Assembly: GCF_039831995.1 (NCBI RefSeq)
Contig: NZ_JBDOIO010000003.1
Coordinates: forward strand, 2,728,001-2,792,000
Source: Paenibacillus pabuli
Lineage (GTDB): Bacteria > Bacillota > Bacilli > Paenibacillales > Paenibacillaceae
Length of the DNA: 64,000 nt
Direction: 5' to 3'
Shown in pieces: positions 18,590-27,080 of the stretch; position 1 is the first letter of the stretch, and every line of letters starts with the position of its first letter. Both the position numbers and the translations under genes were made by a program. Below the pieces are notes generated by a model. That model had not been told where the DNA came from, did no database searches, and saw only the letters and a list, made by a program, of their open reading frames with translations.

Positions 18590-18724
18590 GGTTGTTCCGC
18601 TCCTCTTTTTCTACAGTCCATTACTTGATTGATTATTTATAATACTAAGCTCCCTATCTAAGCGCTATGTTATCATGCAGCTGACCCACGGTGAACGCTT
18701 TGGAGAAGGAATGGCCGCATCATG

Positions 18725-18768
18725 CGAAATTCAATTCTTGGCATGGGGTAATGTGAAATTCAATTTCA
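18725..18768. promoter_or_regulatory. palindromic operator candidate with a second half-copy
   Basis: TGAAATTCAATTTCA (18754-18768) is a perfect 7-1-7 palindrome. The related CGAAATTCAATTCTT (18725-18739) lies 29 bases to the left in the same orientation. Both sit between the divergent oxidoreductase and DUF5050-like genes. RpiR-type regulators often bind TGAAA...TTTCA-like sites, so the nearby RpiR protein is a candidate. Confidence 0.4.
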
Positions 18769-18852
18769 TGCTTCCAGCATCAGGCAGCGGAGATATAACA
18801 TTATTTCCCTTGTTTACCGATATAACTTAAGGAATGAACTACATACATATGG

Positions 18853-20160
18853 ATGAAGGGTGTCGATGGATTTATGAGCAAATGGTTTACAGGCATGCAG
18901 CGCAAGATCAGTACCTTCCTGTTGTTTACACTGGTCACTGCAGCAATATTGGGTGGAGGAACTGCAGTACAGGCAGCCTCCCTCAATCAATCTACCGTGT
19001 ATTATGATTCGGATGGTGTATTGTACAAAGTATCCGGGGATGGCAGCAATACGACAGAAGTTTTGCTTGATTTTCAGGGTGTTGACCTTGTAGCAGCAGG
19101 TTCTCACCTCTACTACACTTCATCCGAAACGTCCACCACACTGCTTCGGGTCCCGAATGACGGATCGCGCGATACCGCCGAGACGTTTGCAACGGACGTT
19201 CTGCGTTACGATACGGATAACGGATTCATTTATTACATGGATGCCAAAGGTTCGATCTATCGTGCGAGTGGTGATGGTGAACCATCTTCCGTCAAAAAGA
19301 TCGCGGACAAAGCGGATACAGATTTTCCGCTGCTCGCTGTCATCAAGGGCCGTGTCTATTACAACGCGCTTCTTAACGGCAATACCTGGGTCGTCTCCAA
19401 AGCCACAAATGGCAGCGGAACGGTACAACGGATTGCTGAAGGCGCGGTGGAGAGCAGTTATTTTATGAACCCGGCCAAAAACAAACTGCAACTGATGGTT
19501 AACACCAACCCTTATGAAACGTACTACTCCACCAATGCGGTGGTCATGTACTCCGTTAACTACAGTACAGGCAAGGCGAGTGCTGTGAATCCAAAAGCCA
19601 AGCTGGATGTTAATGCAGTATATTCCGGTGGCTGGAGCAGCTCGTTTTACGTGTATAACAAAGGAATTAGCCTAGACAGCAACAAGGATTATAACTACGC
19701 AACAGGTAAAGCTTTTGCCCTTACGACTTCAGGCAAGACATTCCAGCTTCATAGCAAGAGCATCAGAGAAGTAGGTGCACTTGGCACAGACAAGGCAGTC
19801 ATCATTGATGCAGCGAAAAAAGCGTACGCAAAAACCGTATCTGGTAGCAAGGTCACCAAAACGACCAATCTGAATTTGAGCAATGTGAATTACGTTGCGG
19901 ATCAGCTGACCAATGGCACAGCAACACTTGCCTACATTTCCGGGGACAATGGTCTCTACGCTGTAAATTCGGCGCTCAAAGTAACTAAACTCGTCGGAGA
20001 TGAATGGGACACCTTCCATTTCAGAGATGACGTACCCGGCATGTTCTACATTAACGCCAAAGACCTCTATCGTTTGTATCATATCCAGGCAAATGGATCG
20101 AGCAACAATGTGTTAAGTGAAGTCTTCCTGGACGACATTCTGTTGATAACACCAAACTAA
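18853..20160 (+). CDS. secreted DUF5050-like beta-propeller protein
   Basis: A 435-residue exported protein with a signal peptide (KISTFLLFTLVTAAILGGGTAVQA, cleavage near residue 39). The mature part is built of repeats such as TVYYDSDGVLYKVSGDGSNTTEVLLD, HLYYTSSETSTTLLRVPNDGS and GFIYYMDAKGSIYRASGDGEP, a YY...LYR/K...GDG pattern typical of DUF5050/YncE-like beta-propellers. No catalytic or anchoring motif is visible. The start is uncertain between 18853 and an in-frame ATG at 18874; neither has a strong ribosome site. A terminator follows directly. The role at the cell surface is unknown. Confidence 0.65.
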   Translation: MKGVDGFMSKWFTGMQRKISTFLLFTLVTAAILGGGTAVQAASLNQSTVYYDSDGVLYKVSGDGSNTTEVLLDFQGVDLVAAGSHLYYTSSETSTTLLRVPNDGSRDTAETFATDVLRYDTDNGFIYYMDAKGSIYRASGDGEPSSVKKIADKADTDFPLLAVIKGRVYYNALLNGNTWVVSKATNGSGTVQRIAEGAVESSYFMNPAKNKLQLMVNTNPYETYYSTNAVVMYSVNYSTGKASAVNPKAKLDVNAVYSGGWSSSFYVYNKGISLDSNKDYNYATGKAFALTTSGKTFQLHSKSIREVGALGTDKAVIIDAAKKAYAKTVSGSKVTKTTNLNLSNVNYVADQLTNGTATLAYISGDNGLYAVNSALKVTKLVGDEWDTFHFRDDVPGMFYINAKDLYRLYHIQANGSSNNVLSEVFLDDILLITPN

Positions 20161-20177
20161 ACCTTTTACAAAGATAA

Positions 20178-20223
20178 AGAGGATTACCCTGCAGCCCTGC
20201 GGCTCCTGGTATCCTCTTTTTTT
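20178..20223 (+). terminator. terminator after the DUF5050-like gene
   Basis: AGAGGATTACC pairs with GGTATCCTCT (one bulge) around a 19-base loop and is followed by seven or more T. Confidence 0.8.
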
Positions 20224-20266
20224 ATATGTTTATAACTATTTTTGAAAAACGTCTTCCATATGAGAA

Positions 20267-20281
20267 TGATAATTGTTATCA
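20267..20281 (+). promoter_or_regulatory. Fur box upstream of the Btr-like regulator
   Basis: TGATAATTGTTATCA matches the 7-1-7 Fur consensus TGATAATNATTATCA at 14 of 15 positions. The extended 19-mer beginning at 20261 matches the classic Fur box at about 16 of 19. It lies 30 bases before the start codon, so iron-replete Fur would block transcription. Confidence 0.85.
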
Positions 20282-20311
20282 TTAAGAAAATAAGACAAAA
20301 GGATGGTCCGT

Positions 20312-21940
20312 ATGAATGAACAGCTCCCCTTCATTTCTGAAACCTCAACTCTACCACTCCTCTCTTCCATGTGCCGTGTGCGCCGTGGGGAGAATTTCCG
20401 TGTGCATGGCAAGACGGTTTCCCGGCCTATGCTGTGTCTTGTTTTGCAAGGAGAAGGTGTCCTGATCCTTAATGATCAAATACATAAAGCGCGCGCCCAT
20501 CAACTATTTGTGCTAGAAAAAGGAACCACAATTGAGGCTGCCTCACGGTCCGGAATAACAGAATGTATTCTCCTATCCATGGATACGGTCCATTTAAAGC
20601 AAGTGCGTGGTGAATGGAAGATGAATTCAGATTCCTGTCTACCCTTCCAATGGTCCACCGGTCCAATGCCTGTTCGCCATGAGCAGCAGATGGTCTCGCG
20701 CATTGAACAATTATATACAGCCTACCAAGGCATTCAGCAGGAACATTTTATCAATATACACACCCAGCTCCACGAATTGCTGCAGTACATTTCCGAGAAT
20801 CGTCTAGAAGCTAATCAAGAGAAGGTCGACCCTGCGCTGGAGCGTAGCATTAGGTATATGCACCGATTCATGGGTGAAGGGATAAGTATGGACCAGCTGG
20901 CCAAGATCGCCGGACTCACTCCGAGCTCATACTCCCGCAGCTTCAAAAAGGCCAAAGACATGTCACCAACGGACTACCTGAATCGACTACGGATTAACGA
21001 AGCCAAACAACAACTGCAGCAGGAGCATTGTTCGATCAAAGATGTCGCTGAATCCGTAGGTTATGGCAACGAATATTACTTTAACCGCAAATTTAAACAG
21101 GCCGTAGGCATTGCACCCAGTATATATATGAAGAGAGAGCAATTACGAATAGCGACGGCATCCGTACTGGGCCTGGAGAATAATTTATCCTCACTAGGGC
21201 TGGAAGCGATCGCGACTCTGAACGGATTCAATGATCAGGAACTGAGCGATAAGGATCACCAGCGTAGGCTAACAATGCAATTCAACAAGCTCCGTCAATC
21301 GAAGCCTGATCTGATTATTGCCGACACACACCATGAACCTTATTACGATAAACTGAAAAGTATTGCGCCAACCGTCCTACTTGAACCTGTTCAGGACTGG
21401 AAACAAATTCATGCCCGTATTGCCGAGCTGGTTGGGCGGGAGAAACAAGCCATGGATCATTTCAAACAGCTTGAATTCCGAACGCTGGATGTGGGCAAAC
21501 GTCTGCAACAGTTTTTTGATCATGAACGGGTTACACTTGTCGAGGTTAAGCCCCCAATGATTCGGCTTCAGGGTTCCATCAATCATCCCCTGAGTGATTT
21601 GTTGTATACCGAATTGAGGCTGCAGCCTGCACAGATCGCTCCGCCAGAACACCAGTGGGTGGATTACCCCACCGAGCACATTCCTTTGCTGGATACGGAT
21701 CACTTGTTCATTCACCGTCTCTCCATGCATCCGGCCAGCGAAAAACTGCTGCGACGACTGAAACAAACGTCCTCATGGAATCGTTCGCCTGCTGTACTTG
21801 GTGGCAATGTGCATGATATTTCAAGTTGGCTGATGATGAGCTGGACGCCTTCGGGACGCCACCGAATTATGGATGAACTAGTGCACATTGCAGAACAGCA
21901 TGCAGCCCTCTCTCATGCCGGACTCATCGGACAATTGTAA
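20312..21940 (+). CDS. AraC-family regulator with siderophore-binding-like domain (Btr type)
   Basis: A 542-residue three-part regulator. A cupin-like N-terminal domain (residues ~15-150) is followed by an AraC HTH (~170-275: ISMDQLAKIAGLTPSSYSRSFKKAKDMSPTDYLNRLRINEAKQQLQ, then IKDVAESVGYGNEYYFNRKFKQAVG) and a TroA/FecB-like periplasmic-binding fold (~285-535: VLGLENNLSSLGLEAIATLNG, KPDLIIADTHHEPYYDKLKSIAPTVLLEP). This layout matches B. subtilis Btr, which activates ferri-bacillibactin uptake on binding its siderophore. The ATG at 20312 follows AAAGGATGG. A Fur box overlaps its promoter region. No siderophore transporter genes adjoin it, so it must act elsewhere, or its targets have moved. 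Confidence 0.88.
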   Translation: MNEQLPFISETSTLPLLSSMCRVRRGENFRVHGKTVSRPMLCLVLQGEGVLILNDQIHKARAHQLFVLEKGTTIEAASRSGITECILLSMDTVHLKQVRGEWKMNSDSCLPFQWSTGPMPVRHEQQMVSRIEQLYTAYQGIQQEHFINIHTQLHELLQYISENRLEANQEKVDPALERSIRYMHRFMGEGISMDQLAKIAGLTPSSYSRSFKKAKDMSPTDYLNRLRINEAKQQLQQEHCSIKDVAESVGYGNEYYFNRKFKQAVGIAPSIYMKREQLRIATASVLGLENNLSSLGLEAIATLNGFNDQELSDKDHQRRLTMQFNKLRQSKPDLIIADTHHEPYYDKLKSIAPTVLLEPVQDWKQIHARIAELVGREKQAMDHFKQLEFRTLDVGKRLQQFFDHERVTLVEVKPPMIRLQGSINHPLSDLLYTELRLQPAQIAPPEHQWVDYPTEHIPLLDTDHLFIHRLSMHPASEKLLRRLKQTSSWNRSPAVLGGNVHDISSWLMMSWTPSGRHRIMDELVHIAEQHAALSHAGLIGQL

Positions 21941-21989
21941 TCCATCCGGGAACGAAATCAAATTAGTTTCTTCATTAATAAATAGACAA

Positions 21990-22025
21990 CAAAAAGGCGC
22001 CTCCATTCAGGAGAGCGCCTTCTTG
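21990..22025. terminator. terminator between convergent btr-like and gbsR-like genes
   Basis: The hairpin AAGGCGC-CTCC / GGAG-A-GCGCCTT ends in TTTTTG on the minus strand, so it mainly serves the GbsR-type gene. Next to it is a tandem duplication, TTGGTTCTACTTA twice (22023-22048), which runs into the GbsR stop codon. Confidence 0.7.
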
Positions 22026-22045
22026 GTTCTACTTATTGGTTCTAC

Positions 22046-22621
22046 TTAAGAGTGATCTTGAATCTCTTCCCGCGGAACCAGTTTATAGATTTCTTCATTT
22101 TCCATGGTGTCGATCAGTCGGTCCAGCCATTTGTAATATGCTTCCGCTTGCAACACTTTATTTTTGTCTTCCTTTAGAATGTGAAGAAGTTCGGCATCTG
22201 CATGTTCGTCCAGGTCCTTAATCAATCGATTCAGCTCCTCAACGGACTTGCGCAGCACCTGCAGGTTACTCTCCACAGCTTTTCTCCATTTAATCGCAAA
22301 ATAATCCGTAAACGTTTGGTGCCAGTCATACTCCACTTCATATAGGTCTTTCCGTGAGCCTTTGTTCCATACCTTATTCACCATTTTCAGATCCAGCAGT
22401 GTACGTACGCCGGTACTCATGCTCGTTTTGCTCATTTCCATTTCCCGGCCCATATCGTCAAGGGTCATTGGTTTGTCTGCAAAAAAAAGCAATCCATATA
22501 AGTGTCCCGTGGACAGCGTAACACCGTATAGATCCATATTACGCCCGATAGCTTCAATGACGCGTTTACGGATTCTAAGCACGGTTGCCTGCTGTTCTTC
22601 TTGTAAATGGTCCAAGCCCAT
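22046..22621 (-). CDS. GbsR/OpcR-type MarR-fold repressor of osmoprotectant genes
   Basis: A 191-residue GbsR-family regulator: a winged helix with GVTLSTGHLYGLLFFADKPMTLDDMGREMEMSKTSMSTGVRTLLDLKMVNKVWNKGSRKDLYEVE, then a long helical dimerisation region. GbsR proteins in Bacillus repress betaine-synthesis or choline-uptake genes and respond to choline; OpcR relatives control Opu importers. The ATG at 22621 was chosen for GGAGG eight bases upstream, shortening the open frame by 17 codons. It is divergent from opuAA across a region with a strong inverted repeat, so it very likely represses that operon. Confidence 0.9.
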   Translation of the reverse strand: MGLDHLQEEQQATVLRIRKRVIEAIGRNMDLYGVTLSTGHLYGLLFFADKPMTLDDMGREMEMSKTSMSTGVRTLLDLKMVNKVWNKGSRKDLYEVEYDWHQTFTDYFAIKWRKAVESNLQVLRKSVEELNRLIKDLDEHADAELLHILKEDKNKVLQAEAYYKWLDRLIDTMENEEIYKLVPREEIQDHS

Positions 22622-22910
22622 GCTTGCAACCTCCATTCTGAACATTCCCAGTCTTGGCACAAATAATTGCAACCATACAAGATCCTGCTTACATGGGAAA
22701 GCATCCGGCCGGACATCCTATATGCCAGAGGGCTTTCATTCACCCAATGTATGAAAATGGAACCTTACCAGGTTGCATCTGCCTACGACTAACTTTTAAC
22801 CAAAAACAGCTTAAATTAGCTCATTTTCTATTGTAGGAAAAGCAAAATCAAATGTAAAGGCGACTTATTAGCCAGAATAAGGAGAAAGATAGAGCATTCG
22901 GAAGGAAAAC

Positions 22911-22950
22911 TTTGTACAGTTTTTACTGTACAAACATTATGTACTGTTTA
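22911..22950 (+). promoter_or_regulatory. GbsR-type operator: perfect inverted repeat plus a third half-site
   Basis: TTTGTACAGT and ACTGTACAAA form a perfect 10-bp inverted repeat around four T (22911-22934). A third half-site, GTACTGTTTA (22941-22950), follows. The array ends five bases before the -35 box of opuAA and sits between it and the divergent GbsR-type repressor gene. Confidence 0.7.
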
Positions 22951-22955
22951 TTCGG

Positions 22956-22984
22956 TTGATATACTGGTTAAGTATTGATACAAT
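22956..22984 (+). promoter_or_regulatory. sigma-A promoter of the opuA operon
   Basis: TTGATA (22956-22961), a 17-base spacer and TACAAT (22979-22984), each one mismatch from consensus, lie immediately after the operator array. The leader before opuAA is about 120 bases. Confidence 0.75.
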
Positions 22985-23115
22985 ACAAAACGTTACCCAG
23001 AAAGACGGGAAGCGAAGCAACAATTACCGGATTTCGTGGCTGGGCGCACAAGTGTATGGGCTTGTGGATGCTGAAAGCCGTTCGAAGTGCACAACACATC
23101 AGAAGGGGTGAAAAC

Positions 23116-24345
23116 ATGACCATACTTGAAGTAAAGAATGTAAGTAAACTGTTTGGCCCCCAAACCGAGCAAGGTCTACAATTACTAGAGCAAGGTTGGG
23201 GAAAAGAAAAGTTGGCCAAAGAAAAACAGATAACGGTTGGTGTCAACCGGGTCAACATGGAAATTAAGCAAGGTGAGATTTTTGTCATCATGGGACTTTC
23301 GGGGAGTGGTAAATCCACACTGGTTCGGATGTTCAATCGACTGATTGAACCAACGTCCGGCGAAATTCTCGTTCATGGCAAGGATCTACGTAAAATGAAC
23401 AAAGAACAATTGCGCGAAGTACGTCGGAAAACAATCAGCATGGTATTCCAGAAATTTGCGTTGTTCCCGCACCGTACCGTTCTTGATAATGTGGAGTATG
23501 GACTTGAAATCCAAAAGGTAGACAAAGCTGTTCGCCGGGAGAAAGCAAAAACCTCACTTGAGCTGGTTGGCCTTAAAGGCTGGGAAGATAAGATGCCAGA
23601 TGAACTGAGTGGTGGTATGCAGCAGCGTGTCGGCTTGGCTCGTGCGCTTGCCAATGACCCGGAAGTACTCTTAATGGATGAAGCGTTCAGTGCGCTTGAC
23701 CCACTGATCCGCCGGGATATGCAGGATGAACTGATTGAGCTTCAGGATAAAATGAAAAAGACGATTATTTTCATTACCCATGACTTGGACGAAGCGCTGC
23801 GCATCGGCGATCGTATTGCCCTCATGAAGGACGGCGCTGTCGTGCAGATCGGTACTCCGGAAGAAATTATGATTCAACCGGCCAACTCATATGTGGCCCG
23901 CTTCGTCGAAGACGTGGACTTGTCCAAAGTCCTCACTGCATCACATGTTATGCGGCGCCCTGAAACGATTACGCTTGACCGTGGTCCTCGTGTTGCCCTC
24001 GAATTAATGCGCGAACGTGGTATTTCCAACCTGTTTGTCATTGACCGTTCGAAGAAATTGCTTGGTGTCATCACTGCAGAAGATGCGTCCCGTGCGATGC
24101 GTGAAAGCAAAAAATTGAATGACATTCTGATTACAGATGGACCAACGGTTCCACCTGAAACTCTGATTCACGAATTGTTTGAGATTACAAGTTCAGCCCA
24201 TGTGCCTCTCGCTGTCGTCGGTGAGAATGGCCGTCTGCAAGGTGTTATCGTCCGCGGTGCCCTGCTGGGTGCACTTAGCGGTGAAGTTGCAGTAAAGGAG
24301 GAACTCGTGAATGATTCCCAAAATACCACTAGCGTCGTGGATTGA
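23116..24345 (+). CDS. opuAA: glycine betaine ABC importer ATPase (OpuAA type)
   Basis: A 409-residue ATPase of the ProV/OpuAA family. Walker A is GLSGSGKST near residue 62, the signature is LSGGMQQRVGLARAL, Walker B is VLLMDEAFSALDPLIRRDM, and the H-loop is ITHDLDEAL. The leading helical extension and the two C-terminal CBS domains (VMRRPETITLDRGPRVALELMRERGISNLFVI and PPETLIHELFEITSSAHVPLAVV) are family traits; in OpuA the CBS pair senses ionic strength and c-di-AMP. The ATG follows GAAGGGGTG. The 3' end overlaps the permease gene by 35 bases. The operon should be repressed by the GbsR-type protein and used in osmotic stress. Confidence 0.95.
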   Translation: MTILEVKNVSKLFGPQTEQGLQLLEQGWGKEKLAKEKQITVGVNRVNMEIKQGEIFVIMGLSGSGKSTLVRMFNRLIEPTSGEILVHGKDLRKMNKEQLREVRRKTISMVFQKFALFPHRTVLDNVEYGLEIQKVDKAVRREKAKTSLELVGLKGWEDKMPDELSGGMQQRVGLARALANDPEVLLMDEAFSALDPLIRRDMQDELIELQDKMKKTIIFITHDLDEALRIGDRIALMKDGAVVQIGTPEEIMIQPANSYVARFVEDVDLSKVLTASHVMRRPETITLDRGPRVALELMRERGISNLFVIDRSKKLLGVITAEDASRAMRESKKLNDILITDGPTVPPETLIHELFEITSSAHVPLAVVGENGRLQGVIVRGALLGALSGEVAVKEELVNDSQNTTSVVD

Positions 24346-26899
24346 AGCCATCGTTGACTGGATGAGCTCCTCGCTCTCCGGATTGTTTAACGTCATTTCT
24401 GTTGTTATTCAGGAGGTTGTCGGATTTTTCTCAGGGCTGTTCATGCTCCCCCATCCACTCCTGTTTATTGCGATACTTGGTGTACTCGCGTTTCTTCTTG
24501 GCCGGTTGCCACTTACGCTATTTACGGTGATCGGGTTCTTGCTCGTAGATAACCTGGGATATTGGGCCCAATCCATGGATACACTCGGCCTGGTTATCAC
24601 ATCAGGATTGATCTCGATCCTGCTTGGTGTACCGGTCGGAATATGGCTGGCTTACAGCAAAACCGCAGCACGCATTATTACGCCTTTGCTTGATTTCATG
24701 CAGACGATGCCTGCCTTTGTGTATTTGCTGCCAGCTGTAACCTTCTTTAGTCTTGGTGTCGTTCCGGGTGTTATCGCATCGGTTATCTTCGCGATTCCGC
24801 CAACCATTCGTCTGACCCATCTGGGTATTAAACAGGTTTCTGGCGAACTGGTTGAAGCGGCCGATGCATTTGGTTCGACTTCCATGCAAAAACTGTTCAA
24901 AGTACAGCTTCCTCTCGCCTTGCCTACCGTGATGTCGGGTATCAACCAAACCATTATGCTGTCGCTGTCCATGGTTGTCATTGCATCCATGATCGGTGCA
25001 CAGGGTATTGGTGCGGAAGTATATCGTGCGGTAACGCAGCTTCAGATCGGTAAAGGTTTTGAAGCGGGTCTGGCTGTCGTGGTACTCGCGATTGTACTCG
25101 ACCGTTTCACGCAAAACCTGTTTATGCCAGGTCGTAAAAAGACCTCCCGCGTATCTTCCAAACAGAAAGCGTGGATTGCTGCAGCAGCTGCACTCGTTGT
25201 ACTCGTTGCCGGATTCTCTCAATACTTCACTGGCAGCAGTACTTCTGCCGGCGGCAACAACTCCGCAGCAAATGCTGTAGGCGAAGAAGTCAATTATCAG
25301 ATCATTGGTATTGACCCAGGTGCAGGGATCATGAAATCTGCTGCCAAAGCCATTGATGATTATAATCTGTCTGACTGGACTCTGATCGAAGGATCTGGTG
25401 CAGCCATGACAGCCACATTGGACAAAGCACTTAAAGCGGAAGAACCAATTATTATTACAGGCTGGACTCCGCACTGGATGTTCAACAAATATGATCTGAA
25501 ATATCTGGAAGATCCTCAGAAATCCTTCGGTGATGCCGAAGAGATTCATACCATTGGACGTAAAGGTTTGAAGGAAGATCATCCTGTAGCTTATGAGTTC
25601 CTGTCCCGCTTCGAGTGGTCTTCGGAAGATATGGGCGAAATGATGATTGCCATTCAGGATGGTACGTCTCCTGAACAAGCTGCCGTAGACTACGCTGAGA
25701 AACATGCGGATCAGATTAACGAATGGACCAAAGGTCTGACTCCTGTTAACGGCGATGCATTTAAACTTAGCTATGTTGCTTGGGATTCCGAAATTGCCAG
25801 CACCAACTTGCTGAAATATGTGATGGAGAACAAACTGGGCTATAAAGTAAACGCCCTTCAGGTTGAAGCTGGACCGATGTGGACTGGCGTTGCCTCAGGT
25901 GACGTAGACGCTTCTCCAGCAGCTTGGCTGCCACTCACGCATGCTGACTACTGGGAACGTTACAAAGACCAAGTGGAAGATCTGGGAGCCAATATGACCG
26001 GTGTACGCACAGGTCTCGTTGTTCCTTCATACATGACGGACGTGAATTCGATCGAAGATCTGGAAACAGGTGCTGCTTCCTCCGCGCCAACGGCTAATGC
26101 CAAAGTAGGCGATGAAGTGAACCATCAGATCATCGGTATCGATCCAGGCGCCGGCATCATGAAATCCACAGCAAATGCAATTGAACATTACGGTCTGTCC
26201 AACTGGAACCTCGTTGAAGGTTCCGGTGCGGCCATGACAGCTACACTCGATAAAGCCTTCAAAAATGAAGAGCCCATTATCATTACGGGATGGACACCCC
26301 ACTGGATGTTCAATCAATATGACCTGAAGTATCTGGATGATCCCGACAAAGTGTACGGTGATGCTGAAGAGATTCACACCATTGCACGCAAGGGACTGAA
26401 AGAAGATCAACCTGTTGCCTATGAATTCCTGTCCCGATTCCAATGGACCTCGGAAGAAATGGGCGAGATGATGATCGCCATCCAAGGTGGCACTTCACCA
26501 GAACAGGCAGCTAAGGATTATGCCGAAAAACATGCAGATCAAATTAGCGAATGGACCAAAGGTTTAACGCCGGTTAGTGGTAAAACCCTGCGTCTCGGTT
26601 ATGTTGCATGGGACTCTGAAATTGCAAGCACCAACCTCCTGAAGTACGTGCTTGAGACGGAACTGGGTTATACTGTCAACGCCCTGCAAGTCGAAGCTGG
26701 TCCAATGTGGACCGGGGTAGCCACAGGTGATGTCGATGCTTCACCAGCTGCCTGGCTTCCGCTCACACATGCAGACTACTGGGATAAATACAAAGATCAG
26801 ATCGATGATCTGGGTGCCAACATGACAGGTGTCAAAACCGGACTTGTTGTCCCGGCGTATATGGATATTCAATCCATTAACGATTTAAAAGATAATTAA
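24311..26899 (+). CDS. OpuA permease fused to two tandem glycine-betaine-binding domains
   Basis: An 862-residue fusion. Residues ~1-285 are a ProW/OpuAB permease with the EAA-type loop (ELVEAADAFGSTSMQKLFKVQLPLALPTVMSG). A further helix (~295-312) leads to two OpuAC-type binding domains, at ~322-585 and ~599-862. Each has GWTPHWMF, EAGPMWTG and AWLPLTHADYW with the tryptophans of the aromatic betaine cage. In both copies the half starting IIGIDPGAGIMKS comes before the half starting GYVAWDSEIAS, the reverse of B. subtilis OpuAC, so they are circularly permuted as in Lactococcus OpuA. A dimeric importer would carry four receptors. GGAGG nine bases upstream drives translation inside the opuAA end. 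Confidence 0.93.
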   Translation: MIPKIPLASWIEAIVDWMSSSLSGLFNVISVVIQEVVGFFSGLFMLPHPLLFIAILGVLAFLLGRLPLTLFTVIGFLLVDNLGYWAQSMDTLGLVITSGLISILLGVPVGIWLAYSKTAARIITPLLDFMQTMPAFVYLLPAVTFFSLGVVPGVIASVIFAIPPTIRLTHLGIKQVSGELVEAADAFGSTSMQKLFKVQLPLALPTVMSGINQTIMLSLSMVVIASMIGAQGIGAEVYRAVTQLQIGKGFEAGLAVVVLAIVLDRFTQNLFMPGRKKTSRVSSKQKAWIAAAAALVVLVAGFSQYFTGSSTSAGGNNSAANAVGEEVNYQIIGIDPGAGIMKSAAKAIDDYNLSDWTLIEGSGAAMTATLDKALKAEEPIIITGWTPHWMFNKYDLKYLEDPQKSFGDAEEIHTIGRKGLKEDHPVAYEFLSRFEWSSEDMGEMMIAIQDGTSPEQAAVDYAEKHADQINEWTKGLTPVNGDAFKLSYVAWDSEIASTNLLKYVMENKLGYKVNALQVEAGPMWTGVASGDVDASPAAWLPLTHADYWERYKDQVEDLGANMTGVRTGLVVPSYMTDVNSIEDLETGAASSAPTANAKVGDEVNHQIIGIDPGAGIMKSTANAIEHYGLSNWNLVEGSGAAMTATLDKAFKNEEPIIITGWTPHWMFNQYDLKYLDDPDKVYGDAEEIHTIARKGLKEDQPVAYEFLSRFQWTSEEMGEMMIAIQGGTSPEQAAKDYAEKHADQISEWTKGLTPVSGKTLRLGYVAWDSEIASTNLLKYVLETELGYTVNALQVEAGPMWTGVATGDVDASPAAWLPLTHADYWDKYKDQIDDLGANMTGVKTGLVVPAYMDIQSINDLKDN

Positions 26900-26936
26900 A
26901 CCAGATCGAGTTGAATCAACCTCAATTTGGAAAAAA

Positions 26937-26962
26937 GACCACCGAATTCGGTGGTCTTTTTT
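26937..26962 (+). terminator. terminator of the opuA operon
   Basis: A 20-base perfect palindrome with arms GACCACCGAA and TTCGGTGGTC is followed by six T and preceded by A-rich sequence. Confidence 0.9.
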
Positions 26963-27080
26963 ATGGGCTACTTTTTCACCATCGGATAAACGGGTTTGTT
27001 TCGAGCCTAATCTCGATCTCCTAATCTTCACAGTGCGTTTCTAATGGAGCTATGTAAGTATACGTAAACTTTCTAATTTC

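Noticed and set aside
22023..22048. Tandem repeat TTGGTTCTACTTA as a mobile-element footprint
   Set aside because: Only two short copies, without inverted ends or target duplications; simple slippage duplication explains it.
24602..25705. A 367-codon minus-strand frame opposite opuABC
   Set aside because: Antisense to a clear permease; composition not protein-like and no ribosome site.
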